A stretch of 64,000 nucleotides of DNA from Gongronella butleri (Eukaryota > Mucoromycota > Mucoromycetes > Mucorales > Cunninghamellaceae), in the NCBI GenBank assembly GCA_025201375.1, contig JAIWZP010000034.1:186001-250000 (forward strand), written 5' to 3'. The notes below the pieces were generated by a model. That model ran no database searches and was not told where the DNA came from. It was given only the letters and a program-made list of their open reading frames with translations. Shown in pieces: positions 47,517 through 57,870 of this stretch (within the stretch, counting starts at the first letter, position 1; the number at the start of each line of letters is the position of its first letter). A program made the translations under genes and the position numbers.

Positions 47517-49196
47517 CTCCTCTAATTTCGTGTTTAATAAAATAAAATAGAAACAGACGCGTGCACCCTTGGCAGATCATCAACATCCAGAGATGCAGCA
47601 GATTTTGGTGTTTTTTTTTTCTGGTGAGTCCTTGTTGCCCTTTGGGGTCAAAACGAGCCTAAAAACACCATCAAATGGCATTTCGCGCCAACCCAGATGG
47701 CTCACTCACCACCAAAGACGCATTGCAGCACCACGAAACTTTGCCATATGGATGATTTAGTCTCTCTCTTTTCAGAAAAAATAAAAAACCAAAGGTCATT
47801 CCATGGGTTCTGCGAGAAATCCGGCATTGCTCAAAATTAGGCTGTAGCTTGCTTTGTAAAAAATCATTTCGAAGCAAAATCATGATTCGATTGCCACCAA
47901 ATTTATAGTATCACTTGGTTATTTCAACGCCTCTCTTTGAAAGAAAATTTAAAAATCCAAAGGTTGATCTGGCCAATTTCGAGAAGACACGCACCGTTTT
48001 CACGAATTGGCACAAATTCAGTGATGATTAACACAGATCACGGTTCGATTGCTTCCTAACTTTTGTCCTCTGACTATATCGCATCGCCTGCATTCAACAT
48101 GACATTGAAAACCAGAGGTCGACAGACTTGTTGTGCCGATTTATTCAAAATACTGCAGATGGAGCAAAATTACCAAGCACTTGAAATCCAAAAATTTGAC
48201 AAGCATTTCAGACAATATACACACGTCAGTGGATACGCCCCGCAATGACACACCGGTCTAAAAAAAAAAAAAAGAGGTCACAGACGCACAATCGTCTGCA
48301 GCCGCGTTGAATCATTCACACTGTATCTGCGTCAACAAAAGGGGGCATCCAAGTAAGCAAATGGGTCATTTCATTGTGCGCACTGTTAAAAAAAAAAAAA
48401 GATCAAAATAATGACTGTGGACCGCATTAAATCAATGGTGCCTGCACCAGAAAGATGGTTCCAAGCAAGCAAAAGAGCCATTTCATTATGCACACGATCC
48501 AAAATAGGTCAATGGCGCAAGGACGAGAAGGGCAAACCGTCAAGCACGGGCCATGTCCATATTTTCACTTTGAATTCGCAATTTTGCTTGCGCCAAAAAG
48601 GACAAATTGTCGATTTGTTATTGATCGTTCTTGGAAGCATATGCGCCGTGTGCAAAAATAGAGCAAAAGGCGGCAATTGACACAGTGACGCGTTGGAAAA
48701 CGGTGATATATTGTGGTGCCCAGTCCAATTTGCTTGTGTGCTCGCTCCATTTTGACTCTGCGGCGATATTTCCTTTTTGCAATCTGGCGATGATTTCTAT
48801 GATAATAGATTTCGCTTGTTCTCGGCACAATGGCGTCTGGCTTGCTTGAAATCGCTGTCAGTCGCACGGAATTGGTGTTATTTCTTCAACTTTGTCGCTT
48901 GCGTGGATGTGGGGTTTGCCTGTCATGCTGAAACAGATAAAAGGAGGAGCATCTTGATGGAGCGGAAAAAAAGGGGGCGGCACCTTCTTTCATTTTTTAT
49001 CTGATTTTTTTTCTGACCAATGGGAAGAAAGAGGGGATGACCTTTTGATTCTTGTTTTGATCGATCTCCAGCTGGATGGGGGGTTGCTGACTTTTTTTTC
49101 TTTTTCTTCTCCTACAGCATCCGTTCCATTTTTTTTTTCTTCTTTTCCCTTTGTCTCTTCTTCTTTTTTGTTTGCTCTAGATATTTTTTAAATTGT
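47517..49196. other. Repeat-bearing spacer between chitin synthase and GATA gene
   Basis: 1.7 kb. It holds a copy of the second repeat family and weaker tandem echoes (listed separately), two A-runs (48261, 48388), and T-rich promoter-like sequence ahead of the GATA start. Open frames up to 100 codons here match nothing known. Confidence 0.5.
47690..48125. repeat. Second repeat family, with diverged tandem echoes
   Basis: 47728-47800 matches 24783-24895 (CACCACGAAACTTTGCCATA, TGGATGATTT, CTCTCTTTTCAGAAA, AAAGGTC). Two weaker copies seem to follow in tandem. One has TGATTCGATTGCCACCAAAT, then CCTCTCTTTGAAAG and AATCCAAAGGT (47881-47965). The other has ACGGTTCGATTGCTTCCTAA, then CATGACATTGAAAACCAGAG (48038-48118). 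The spacing is about 155 bases. Confidence 0.5.
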
Positions 49197-50696
49197 ATGG
49201 ATACCGTTAGTAGCCCGCCTCTGTCCTTACCAAACCCACATGTTGCGCATACGAGCGCTCTTGCGGGGCCTGTGAAGGATGAACCTGTTGATGCCAAGAA
49301 GGCTGTCGATCCTGATAGCGGTGGTGGTGGTGGAAGTAGCAGTGGGGAGACGAGCAGCCAATTCCGAGCGACACAATGTGCCAATTGCGGCACGACGACG
49401 ACGCCCCTTTGGCGGCGAGCGCCCAATGGCGACACGATTTGCAATGCGTGCGGATTGTATCTCAAGGCCAAGAACACACTGCGGCCTGTGACGATGAAAC
49501 GCAAGAAACAGCAGGAAAGCAAGTGCTCGGATGCGGATGGACCGTCTGCAGGATCGTGTCCCGGTGGTGGCAAATGCAATGGCACGGGCGGCTCGTCGTC
49601 GTGTGCTGGGTGTCCTGCATTCAATCAGCACCAAGTGAATCGGCATGCACTGGTGTGTGCCAATTGTAGGACGACGATGACGCCGCTGTGGCGGCGGGAC
49701 GGCGAAGGCAACACGATTTGCAATGCGTGTGGTCTTTATTACAAGCTGCACAATGTGCATCGGCCTGTCAGCATGAAGCGCAGTATTATCAAGCGGCGCA
49801 AGCGACTGATGGTGCAGGCTTCTGGCAGCGTGAGCGGGGACGACGACCACACACAGGACGACGAATTGCAACAGCCGGCTTTATCACATGATCCCGATTC
49901 GTCCTCGTCCGCGAGCAGCGTCAGCAGTGCCACTCAGCCAAAGCCAAGTCCAACCATTAGCGATTTACCCAAAAAAGTGCCCCGGAAACGCGTCAAGGCG
50001 AATCCAATCGACCGGCCCTTGCCTCCGCCCGCTCCTCCCGTCTCCACCTCATCCTCGTCCGCCCTGCCACCCGTCCCGGCCATCGAAGATTATATCATTC
50101 CCAAGCGGTCTGCGTTCCCGCCACCTCCCAATGCATCGTACCCGACTTCATTAGCATCGTCCTCTGCCCACGTCGCACGCCCACGCCCGGCATACGCAGA
50201 ATCCACACTCTCCCTGCCGCCCATCTCCTCCGAGCGACGGTCCAACCACATGGACCCGTTTTATCGTGATCACGCAAGCAATGCCGCTTCTCATGCCACT
50301 TTGTCGCCTCCCGCACCAACCGTGTCGTTGCCACCTATATCCTTCCCCCCACTCCGCAATGACAACAACACAAACGCCAGCACCACGCGCCACCCATCGT
50401 CATTGCCCATCCATCCACCCACCAATGCCTCACAACAACCTCCCCGATCAACCTTTTTACCGCCGCCGCCCCCACCCGCCGCTCACGCAAACAATCCGGA
50501 CGCGTATCCGACCCATCCGGAGCTCGAGGACTGGGATGAGGCCCTCCGCAGCCTGTGCATGCTCCGAAAAAAGGTCCAACGCGACCATGTCGGTCCCATG
50601 GCCGAATTATCCAAACACATGTGGGAATTGGTCTCAAAGACCCAATCCGTCATTTATGGCACAAGCCCTGCGTCTCATTCTCATACTCAACAATAA
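49197..50696 (+). CDS. Iron-regulatory type GATA factor (SREA/URBS1/Fep1-like)
   Basis: Single exon, 499 aa. Two GATA zinc fingers of form Cx2Cx17Cx2C lie at Cys 61-85 and Cys 154-178 (each with TPLWRR and ICNACGLY). Between them, C121-x5-C127-x8-C136-x2-C139 matches exactly the cysteine-rich linker that marks the siderophore and iron-uptake repressors SREA, SRE, URBS1 and Fep1. These repress iron acquisition genes when iron is plentiful, and the linker is needed for iron sensing. Basic residues follow finger 2 (SIIKRRKR). The rest is Pro/Ser-rich, with a helical C-terminal end (DEALRSLCMLRKKVQRD). No siderophore or ferroxidase genes are seen nearby. Confidence 0.93.
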   Translation: MDTVSSPPLSLPNPHVAHTSALAGPVKDEPVDAKKAVDPDSGGGGGSSSGETSSQFRATQCANCGTTTTPLWRRAPNGDTICNACGLYLKAKNTLRPVTMKRKKQQESKCSDADGPSAGSCPGGGKCNGTGGSSSCAGCPAFNQHQVNRHALVCANCRTTMTPLWRRDGEGNTICNACGLYYKLHNVHRPVSMKRSIIKRRKRLMVQASGSVSGDDDHTQDDELQQPALSHDPDSSSSASSVSSATQPKPSPTISDLPKKVPRKRVKANPIDRPLPPPAPPVSTSSSSALPPVPAIEDYIIPKRSAFPPPPNASYPTSLASSSAHVARPRPAYAESTLSLPPISSERRSNHMDPFYRDHASNAASHATLSPPAPTVSLPPISFPPLRNDNNTNASTTRHPSSLPIHPPTNASQQPPRSTFLPPPPPPAAHANNPDAYPTHPELEDWDEALRSLCMLRKKVQRDHVGPMAELSKHMWELVSKTQSVIYGTSPASHSHTQQ

Positions 50697-50793
50697 TAAA
50701 AAAAAAGACGTGCTACCTGAAATTTGGTCGCCTCTCCTCTCTTTCTCTTTCTCTCTTTTCCCCCTCAATTCCTCTCTTTTTTTTTTGCACATA

Positions 50794-51611
50794 ATGGTAC
50801 GAAACACGCATTTTTTTGTCCTTTTTTTTTTTTTTTTGCTTTTATTGCGTTGGCTTCTTACCTGTTCTATGCTTGTTTAGAAACTTGGTTTGTATTTCAA
50901 GGCTGATCTCGAGAACGTGACGGATCTGGCGCCTGTTGAGAACAAGGAGTGGCACTTTAAGGTAAAAATGACGCTTGTCGCGATGACCGTCCTATAAACT
51001 TTCTTTTTGGTAGATTGAGTGCAACTCGTGCCATGAGGTCGATGCCAACTGGATCTCATTCAACCGCCAGGTAAATTGGAGGGGGGAAATGGCCAAAAGA
51101 AAGCCATTGCTTGCCAAAAGAAGCCATTGCATGCGGCTGATGCACAATTTTGCTTAGGAATTCCATGACGTCTCGGGCTCTCGTGGCGAGGCCAACCTTG
51201 TGATGCGATGCAAATTCTGCAAGCGTGAATCCACAGCGCGTAAGGAGGACACTGTGGGCTAGTCAAATGGGCTCGGACTCACTTTTATTGTCTAATGACA
51301 GAGTTTGAGACAAACACCAAGGTGATTCCGTATCAAGACTCTGGCAAATTTCAAAAGATGGCCACTTTTGACGTGCGCGGATTGGAATTGGTCGATTTTT
51401 CGCCAAAGGTAACGCTTAAAGCTCAAAAAGGGGATCAAATGGCTCATTTCAATTTGTGTTTTAATAGGAGGGATGGGTGGCCAAAGGTCTCGAGTCCGAC
51501 ACTGTGTTTGACGATGTGGATTTGACAGAGGACTGGGCCGATTACGATGAAAAGGCTGGAGAGCCTGTGGGTATTTCTGGCATTGAAGTAGAATTCCGCA
51601 AAGAAAAGTAA
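50794..51611 (+). CDS. CZIB-type (UPF0587/DUF866) zinc-binding protein
   Basis: Small conserved eukaryotic protein with two CxxC pairs; its molecular role is poorly known. Six exons, 50794-50796, 50881-50961, 51014-51070, 51158-51239, 51302-51408 and 51468-51611, give 157 aa, close to the ~160 aa family norm. The protein begins M-KLGLYFKADLENVTDLAPV. C31/C34 (IECNSCHE) and C65/C68 (RCKFCKRES) would bind zinc. The C-terminus has FDDVDLTEDWADYDEKAG, as in family members. The first coding exon is just the ATG, joined in phase 0. A GTAATA donor overlaps the stop and a TTTTTAG acceptor lies at about 51651, so an alternative C-terminus is possible. Confidence 0.88.
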
Positions 51612-51864
51612 TAAATACGCCATTTTTCGACTCGTTTTTATTACTTTTTAGTACCATGACTTTTGAGCGCGACAGCCTGCGACGCAAGACGACGCGTCGG
51701 AGCTTTGGATCGGACGCGACAAATGAGCGTAGGATGACGAAAACAACAAGAAAAAGAAAAGGTACTAGAAAAAGAACAAGAACAAGAATTCACATTATGC
51801 TTTAGCGAGGGGCATCATGCTTTTTTTTTTATTGACATTGCAAAGGGGAGAGGGAGGAAAGATG

Positions 51865-53614
51865 CTAATCGTCGCCAATGTCTAATAACTGGCCGTTTTT
51901 GCTGCGGCGTGTCTTGGCGTTGAGTGAGAAATCATGCACTTTGAAGCGATAGTCGAGATCGTAGCGATTAAGCAGGCGGATAAAGCGATAGCCGGTCATG
52001 GTGGATGCAAGATGACACTCGAGCAGCGCATTAAGCGGATTGCACACGAGATCGACGCGAAGATCAATCCATTGCACGCCATCAAACGAGATTTGCGGCT
52101 GTACGGATCGTGTGTACGAATAGGGATGGTCGACGAGGATGCGATATTTCAGGGGAATTCGCAGCGGCATCAGCAGATCCAGGCCAATATAGTCATCTTT
52201 GCGGGCATCTAGTAAAAAAAAAAAAAAACAAGTTAACAATTGCCTAGGTCATGCATTTCTCATCCACAACTTTACAAGTGGCAGAAATCCACGCGGTATC
52301 ATCATGTTGATCCACAGCAAAGGTGTACTGGCCGCCGGGGTAGCCATTGAAATAATAGTCATTGCGCAGCTGCACATTGTCGTTGGCAGTCATGATGTCG
52401 GGCGAAAAGACAAAGAGGTCGAGGGGCGGGGTCATTTGCCGATTGGCCAAAAAGACGCAGCGATCATTGTGGCATGCGGCTCGCGTGTCGACATTGTCGT
52501 CCAAGGGCGCTGTTGCCGTCGAATCGTCATCGGGATCGTTCAGGCTGTTGTACAGGCTAATAAGGCCTTTGTGTAGCGGGTCAATGTCGATCACGGTGCT
52601 GTAATTGGTATCAATGTCGCCTTGCAGCAGGCGTGGAGGACCTTCGTTCATCCACAGGGTGAAATAAAAGTCGGCATGCGCAGGTTCGACGGGATTGAGT
52701 TCCAGCTGGTGCAAAAAGTGCTCGACCTTGCTCTTGGCCACAAAGAGTCCGGCTTCTGGCGGCGCGTAGCAGGCGTGCAAATCGACACGGTCATTGTAAA
52801 AGCACCAGGACCATTGTGTTGCACGATAATGGGCCGGATTCAGCGTTTCGCCGTGCACATACGATGGCGACCGCAAAAAATTAGCATACACGCTCCTCAC
52901 GTGACGCGCCACGGGCGTGTCCAGGTCCTGGAAGTAGCAATAAGGCGTTGGCGCGAGATTGCAAGCAAAATAGCGTGCGGTCGCTTTGACATCGGACGAT
53001 GCGCGATGAATGGTGATGCGATGGGCGGAAAGGGAGCATTGGGCGATGCCCGTCGAGGGCGGTTGGGATGGCGCAGGGTCATCGCCCGCAGAAGGAGGCA
53101 GGAGCGTGTCAATTGTAATATTGGTGGTATGATGGGTCCATATTAGCCAATGGCCAAAAAGATCGTATTGACAGGCAAGCTGGATGGATGGCTGCAATAA
53201 TTCGAGCAATTCGGCGTCGTCATAGGGTGGCAGGACCGTGACGAGCGTGGTTAATCGCTTGCCAGCATCCGGGTACACCTGGTCGAGCAGATCAATGTGG
53301 TCGTCATTGTGCTGTTGATGGTCTTGCTGCCAATCCTGGTATCGCTTGCCGCTAAAGAACCCCACATGGATCAGCAGCACAAAGCACGTCCCCAGCAGCA
53401 CCACCACGAGCAATGGCTCGAGCTTCCGCCGCCGTACGACAAGACGCACAGAGCGCCATGTCTGCTTCCATCGACTCTGCTGCCACCACCGATGCACATA
53501 TGAAGGTATCCGATGTTGGAATGGGTCAGAATTGATGTTGATGTGAATCCCGCGCAGCTGGCGCCCAGAATCGATCGTGCTGCTGCTCTGACGACGGTGC
53601 TGCTGCTTGTTCAT
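51865..53614 (-). CDS. Type II membrane protein, putative glycosyltransferase (paralog B)
   Basis: Two exons, 53614-52276 and 52208-51865, give 560 aa. The cytoplasmic N-terminus is Gln/Arg-rich (~1-65), with one membrane anchor (~67-87, LEPLLVVVLLGTCFVLLIHV) and a lumenal domain. Blocks shared with paralog A (26982-28842): YCYFQDLDTPVARHVRSVYA, WSWCFYNDRVDLHACYAPPE, VEHFLHQL...ADFYFTLWMN and ARKDDYIGLDLLMPLRIPLK. The first intron sits at the same alignment position in both genes (just before the KDDY block), so they share descent. Here the acidic motif reads DLD, a DxD like that of metal-using glycosyltransferases. Substrate unknown. It is divergently placed against the MNN1-type gene. Confidence 0.72.
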
Positions 53615-54592
53615 CGCCAAAAGACAGAAAGAAAGAGGGGAGAAAACGACTATGTACACACGAATAAACGAAAAGAAACAACAAAAAAAGTCTAAAGGAG
53701 AGACAAAAGCAAGCTACGCGCAAGCTACAAGAAAAAAAACAAGGGGAACAGAAAAGAAAAAAGAAAAAAAGAAAAAGAACAGTGGTGGCGATGGGCAACG
53801 AAAAAAAAAAAAAAGAAAGCGAGAAAAGGAGCAAGCAGTAAACTGCCTTTTCTTTTGGACCGCCCTTCTATTGCCCTTTTGGCGGGGAAATTGAGAATTG
53901 GCTTTCCTGCCCAATTTTTTGCCCTTGCGCGCTTTTTTTTATCTTTTTTTTTTTAAAACTTTGTTTCGTCATTCCGCCTTTTGTACGCTGCAAAGGCATG
54001 CACCACCACCAATTCGCATCGTGTATGATGACGTCTCAAGGCTCAATGGCACTCCAAAATAGCCATTGGCCCTCGCAATGCTCTCCAACAGCACCACAAC
54101 GTGTGCCCACTTGGCATGAAACGCCGTAAAAGGTAATTTTCATTGGCTTGATTCTCGTCTCCTTTCCTCGGTGCCTGTTTGACCTGACCCCAACGCGGGA
54201 CTTTAAATCTGCTGAGGTAAGCCCTAGGCGCGCAAAAAAAAAAAAAAAAGAAAGAAGGAATGGATGGATCAATGCAAAAAGGCAGCACACAGACAGTGAG
54301 ACAGAAACAACAATAGATGAAGAGGGAGCCAATTGCCCTCCAAACCAAAGGAAATCAGCGACAAAGGGGCGTTGACAGGAGGTGCAAGTGAGGCTTTGAT
54401 TGAGGTGGGCTGTTGTGCCTCTGCGGAGCGTGAAACGACCAATCAATGGCCACCACTCCACCTGGTACGAACATAAAATTGTGCCAAGTAGCCATGTTTC
54501 ATCAATTTACCTCTTTTTTTTTTCTCTTCTTTTTGCTTCAACTATCGGATACCCCTCTTTTAGCCCTTTTCTTTTTCCCTCACACAGGCCCT
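53615..54592. promoter_or_regulatory. Divergent region between two glycosyltransferase-like genes
   Basis: 978 bases between the starts of paralog B and the MNN1-type gene. A- and T-runs occupy 53740-53830 and 53930-53960, with mixed sequence from 54000 to 54480. No open frame of interest. CACACAG just before the MNN1 start could be an acceptor for an untranslated 5' exon. Confidence 0.4.
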
Positions 54593-56490
54593 ATGCATAG
54601 GATATCAGTTCAAAACCAAAAGCGCTTCTTATCACTTGTTGCGCTGGTGGTCTCGCTAGCCAGTCTGCTGTTTATCTTTCGCCAGAGCCACCTGCGGCGT
54701 CAAGAAGAAGCACTTGAGCAGCAACAGAGGCTTTTACAAGACCAGGAACAACAGCAACGTGAAGAACAACAGAGACACGACGCTTGGGTAGATAGTCGGC
54801 GCACAGTGCACGAGCCAGGCAAGTACAATGCTCTTTTTACGTATCTTTAGGACAAGGCAAGAGGGGCAAAAGTTCTGACCGTGCATATGCACGTAATTTT
54901 TTTTTTCTCCCTTTTTTTCGGGGTTTCCCAGTTCTCAAGTCGTACGATAGTGTATGGACCACCCTTTTGCAAACTCACGACATTGCATTCCCTTCCATTC
55001 TACCAGCATGGACAGGTAAGAGAGGGCATTTGCTTGCCAACACAAAAGCAACAACAAAAAAGAGCAAAATTGGGATGTTTAACACAAAAAGCGCCCTTTT
55101 TTATTTTTATTTTTTTTTATTTTTGGGATTTGGGGTCTAGACTCTGACAATGATTTGCTTCGGATGGCGATTGGCGAGGGGCTTCGAGCCAACCTGTTCA
55201 CGACCCAGGAGGAAAAGATTGATTTTCGGCAAATGACGACGCAATTGCGCCTATTCAAGATGTTGTATCAATATATTGATCCCTTGTTGGCTGCGGAAAT
55301 CAATGTGCAGCAAAACGCGTCGCATCAGGAGGCCTGGAGCCTGTATACAAAGCTCGAAACACAGCTTTTTCCATGGCTGTCGCCGACGTGGAAAAGCGCG
55401 TTTGACATCAATGGCAAATACGACGAAGCGCGTCCGCGAGGCATTGTGATGTGTGTGGGCAATGGGCAATATCATTATGCGCTGCGCGCGATCACGGCTG
55501 TCCGACGCACGCTCAAGAGCAAGCTGCCAATTGAGATTTTTGCCATTGACGATGGCGATCTGTCACCTGCCAAGCGCGAGGTGTTGCGTGAATTTGAAAA
55601 TGTGCGAATTTTCAATGTGATGGACATTGTGGGGAAGGAAGGCACTGAATTTGGCGGCTGGGCGCTTAAGCCCTACGCCATGGTTGCCAGCAGCTTCAAG
55701 GAAGTGATTCTTATGGACGCCGACGTGTACTTTTTGCGCGCACCCGAGACGGTGTTTGACGATGAAGGCTACAAGGCGACAGGTGCGCTCTTTTTTTACG
55801 ACCGCACACTGTTCGGCGACTGGAGAATTGGCAGAGACTGGCTCTCGTCGTTCTTGCCCTCAATGAGCTCCCTTGTCAAACACACGCGTTGGTGGCGCTT
55901 GCAATCCGCGCACGAGCAAGAATCAGGCATCGTCGTCATTGACAAGTCGCGCGCCTTGCTTGGTCTCATGGCCACATGCAAAATGAACGGCAAACGCGAG
56001 CGCGACGAGGTCTCGTACAAGCGTATGCACGGCGACAAGGAGGTAATGATAGGATGATAGGAAGAAAAGAGAAAAAAGCCTCTTTTTTTGTCGCTCATTC
56101 CTTTTTTTTTCTCACTCTCTCTTTTGATAGTCGTTCTGGGTCGGCTTTGAGATGATGCAGACGCCGTACGCGTTTGTAAAGTCGCATGCTGCCGTGCTGG
56201 GCGCTCTCGGCGACGCGGGTGACGATAACACAGTGTGTGGCAATATCATGCATCTCGATGCACAGGGCAAACCGTACTGGTGGAATGGCGCCATCTACAG
56301 AGACAAGAACCGCTGGCACGATCGCTACATGAAGTTTGAAAGCTATGCCATTGGCGAGTCGTGGGAGTTTGAAACGTCCTGCATCAAAGAAACCGATCAA
56401 ATCCACACTCTCAGCGACGAATTCAAAAAGATTGGCCAGCAATACATCAAGAACGATCAAGATCTCAAGGACTTTGATGGAGTAGACTAG
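54593..56490 (+). CDS. MNN1-type alpha-mannosyltransferase (GT71-like)
   Basis: Golgi enzyme family that adds terminal mannose to glycans. Four exons, 54593-54818, 54932-55015, 55141-56042 and 56131-56490, give 523 aa. A short basic N-terminus and membrane anchor (~12-32, LSLVALVVSLASLLFIFRQS) precede a Gln/Glu-rich coiled stem. The catalytic part has GIVMCVGNGQYHYALRAITA, then LPIEIFAIDDGDLS, then WALKPYAMVASSFKEVILMD with the metal-binding D296-A-D298 and VYFLRAPE, and later HEQESGIVVIDKSRALLGLM and SFWVGFEM. Intron 1 uses a GC donor (CCAG|GCAAGT), because the nearby GT donor puts a stop in frame. Confidence 0.92.
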
Positions 56491-57870
56491 TTATTTTTTT
56501 TTAATCTATTGCATGATCAAATACTACAATTCTCGCATTTTTTTTTATTTTGGAGGCGAGTCATTTGCGCCGACGCGCGTTCCCGTGGCAGCGTAATAAT
56601 CGTGGCAAGTGGTGGCTGCGAATTTGACGCATCGGAGTCGCGATGCCGAGGAATTGGAGCGGATGGGCATTGAAAAGGCGTGATTTCCTTGTTGAACAAC
56701 CCGATTGTTCAGTATGGTTAAGCATCTTTTGGATGTAGGTGCGCCATGCGCGTGACAAATGTAACAAAAACAATGAAAAACAGGAGACGCGGAAGGCACA
56801 ATTGACACGCGTGACCGCATGAAATGCCGTGATTTGGCTCTTTTTTTTTTGAAACGCGACTTGGCACAATGTACCAGTCCAATTCATGTATCCCATCTTG
56901 TTGTCTTTTCTTGTTTTTCTTGATAATGTGGCAAATGCGTTGACTTTTGAGAATTGCGCGAATTGCAAGCCCATTTGTGTGAAAAAAAGTGGCTGTGACG
57001 AGTCACCACACGTGTATTTGTTGTCTCTCTAGACTTTGGAAGACGCAATAAAAAAGCAGGGTTGGTCTTGGTCCTGGCATTGGCATCCTCGGGTACAACG
57101 TACAACTGACAGATGAAAAAAGATCAAAACAAGCGCGCGACGGTTCATTTTCTTTTAAAAATGGCCTGATGTCGCGCGAAATGAACGCACGGACGCGCCC
57201 TGTTTTGCTTTGCTGTTGGCATTGTCATTGGCTGTGCCAGGATGTGAGCTAGGCATGTTTTTTCTTGTTGTTGTTGTTGTTGGCGTGTGGATGGGGAGGG
57301 TGTTGCCTAATGAGACATTGTAGCCTGCCTTGCAAGTGACACAAGCCGCCTCTTTTTGTGTCCGTTTGCCCACTCATTGCTTGTCGATCATTTCCCAAAT
57401 TTGCCATGACCCCCAGTCTCAGTTGGCCCATTCGGACCATGAAATCAGATCATTTTTTTTTCAAAACACTTGTTGATGAATGAGCACAATGGCTACCAAA
57501 ACATCACAATCAAGCATCTCCTCGGATGGTGTGGCCGAGGGAAAACAAAAAAGTGGCACGGAGCTGCAAGTGAGGCGGCCCTGATCGGAAGAGGACGCGC
57601 GCGACACAAATTTGGCAAGCCGAACCCCCCCAATTCCATTCACCACTACGACCTGCTTCCATCCGTCAGGTCACCTCGCGGGTAACACACAGTGTCACCA
57701 TTGCCAACAAGGTTGACCCCGACGAGAATCTAAAAGTTATCCTTTTATGATGGATTGCCGTGCCTTTTTTTTTTTTTGTTTTTCTTCTCTTACTTTCTCT
57801 TTCGTTTTTTTTTTTCTTGTTTTCGCTATTTTTTTTTTATTTTTTTGCACGATCCTCGTGATTTTTTACG
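56491..57870. other. 1.4 kb spacer, no gene seen
   Basis: Mixed sequence with T-runs near 56843 and 57450 and a T/C-rich leader from 57760 to the seven-TM gene start. An open frame at 56561-56974 (minus) and others match nothing known. GTTGTTGTTGTTGTTG microsatellite near 57266-57282. Confidence 0.5.

Noticed and set aside
48038..48060. GGTTCGATTGC resembling a tRNA B box
   Set aside because: No A box at the right distance, no acceptor stem, and the sequence is part of the second repeat family.
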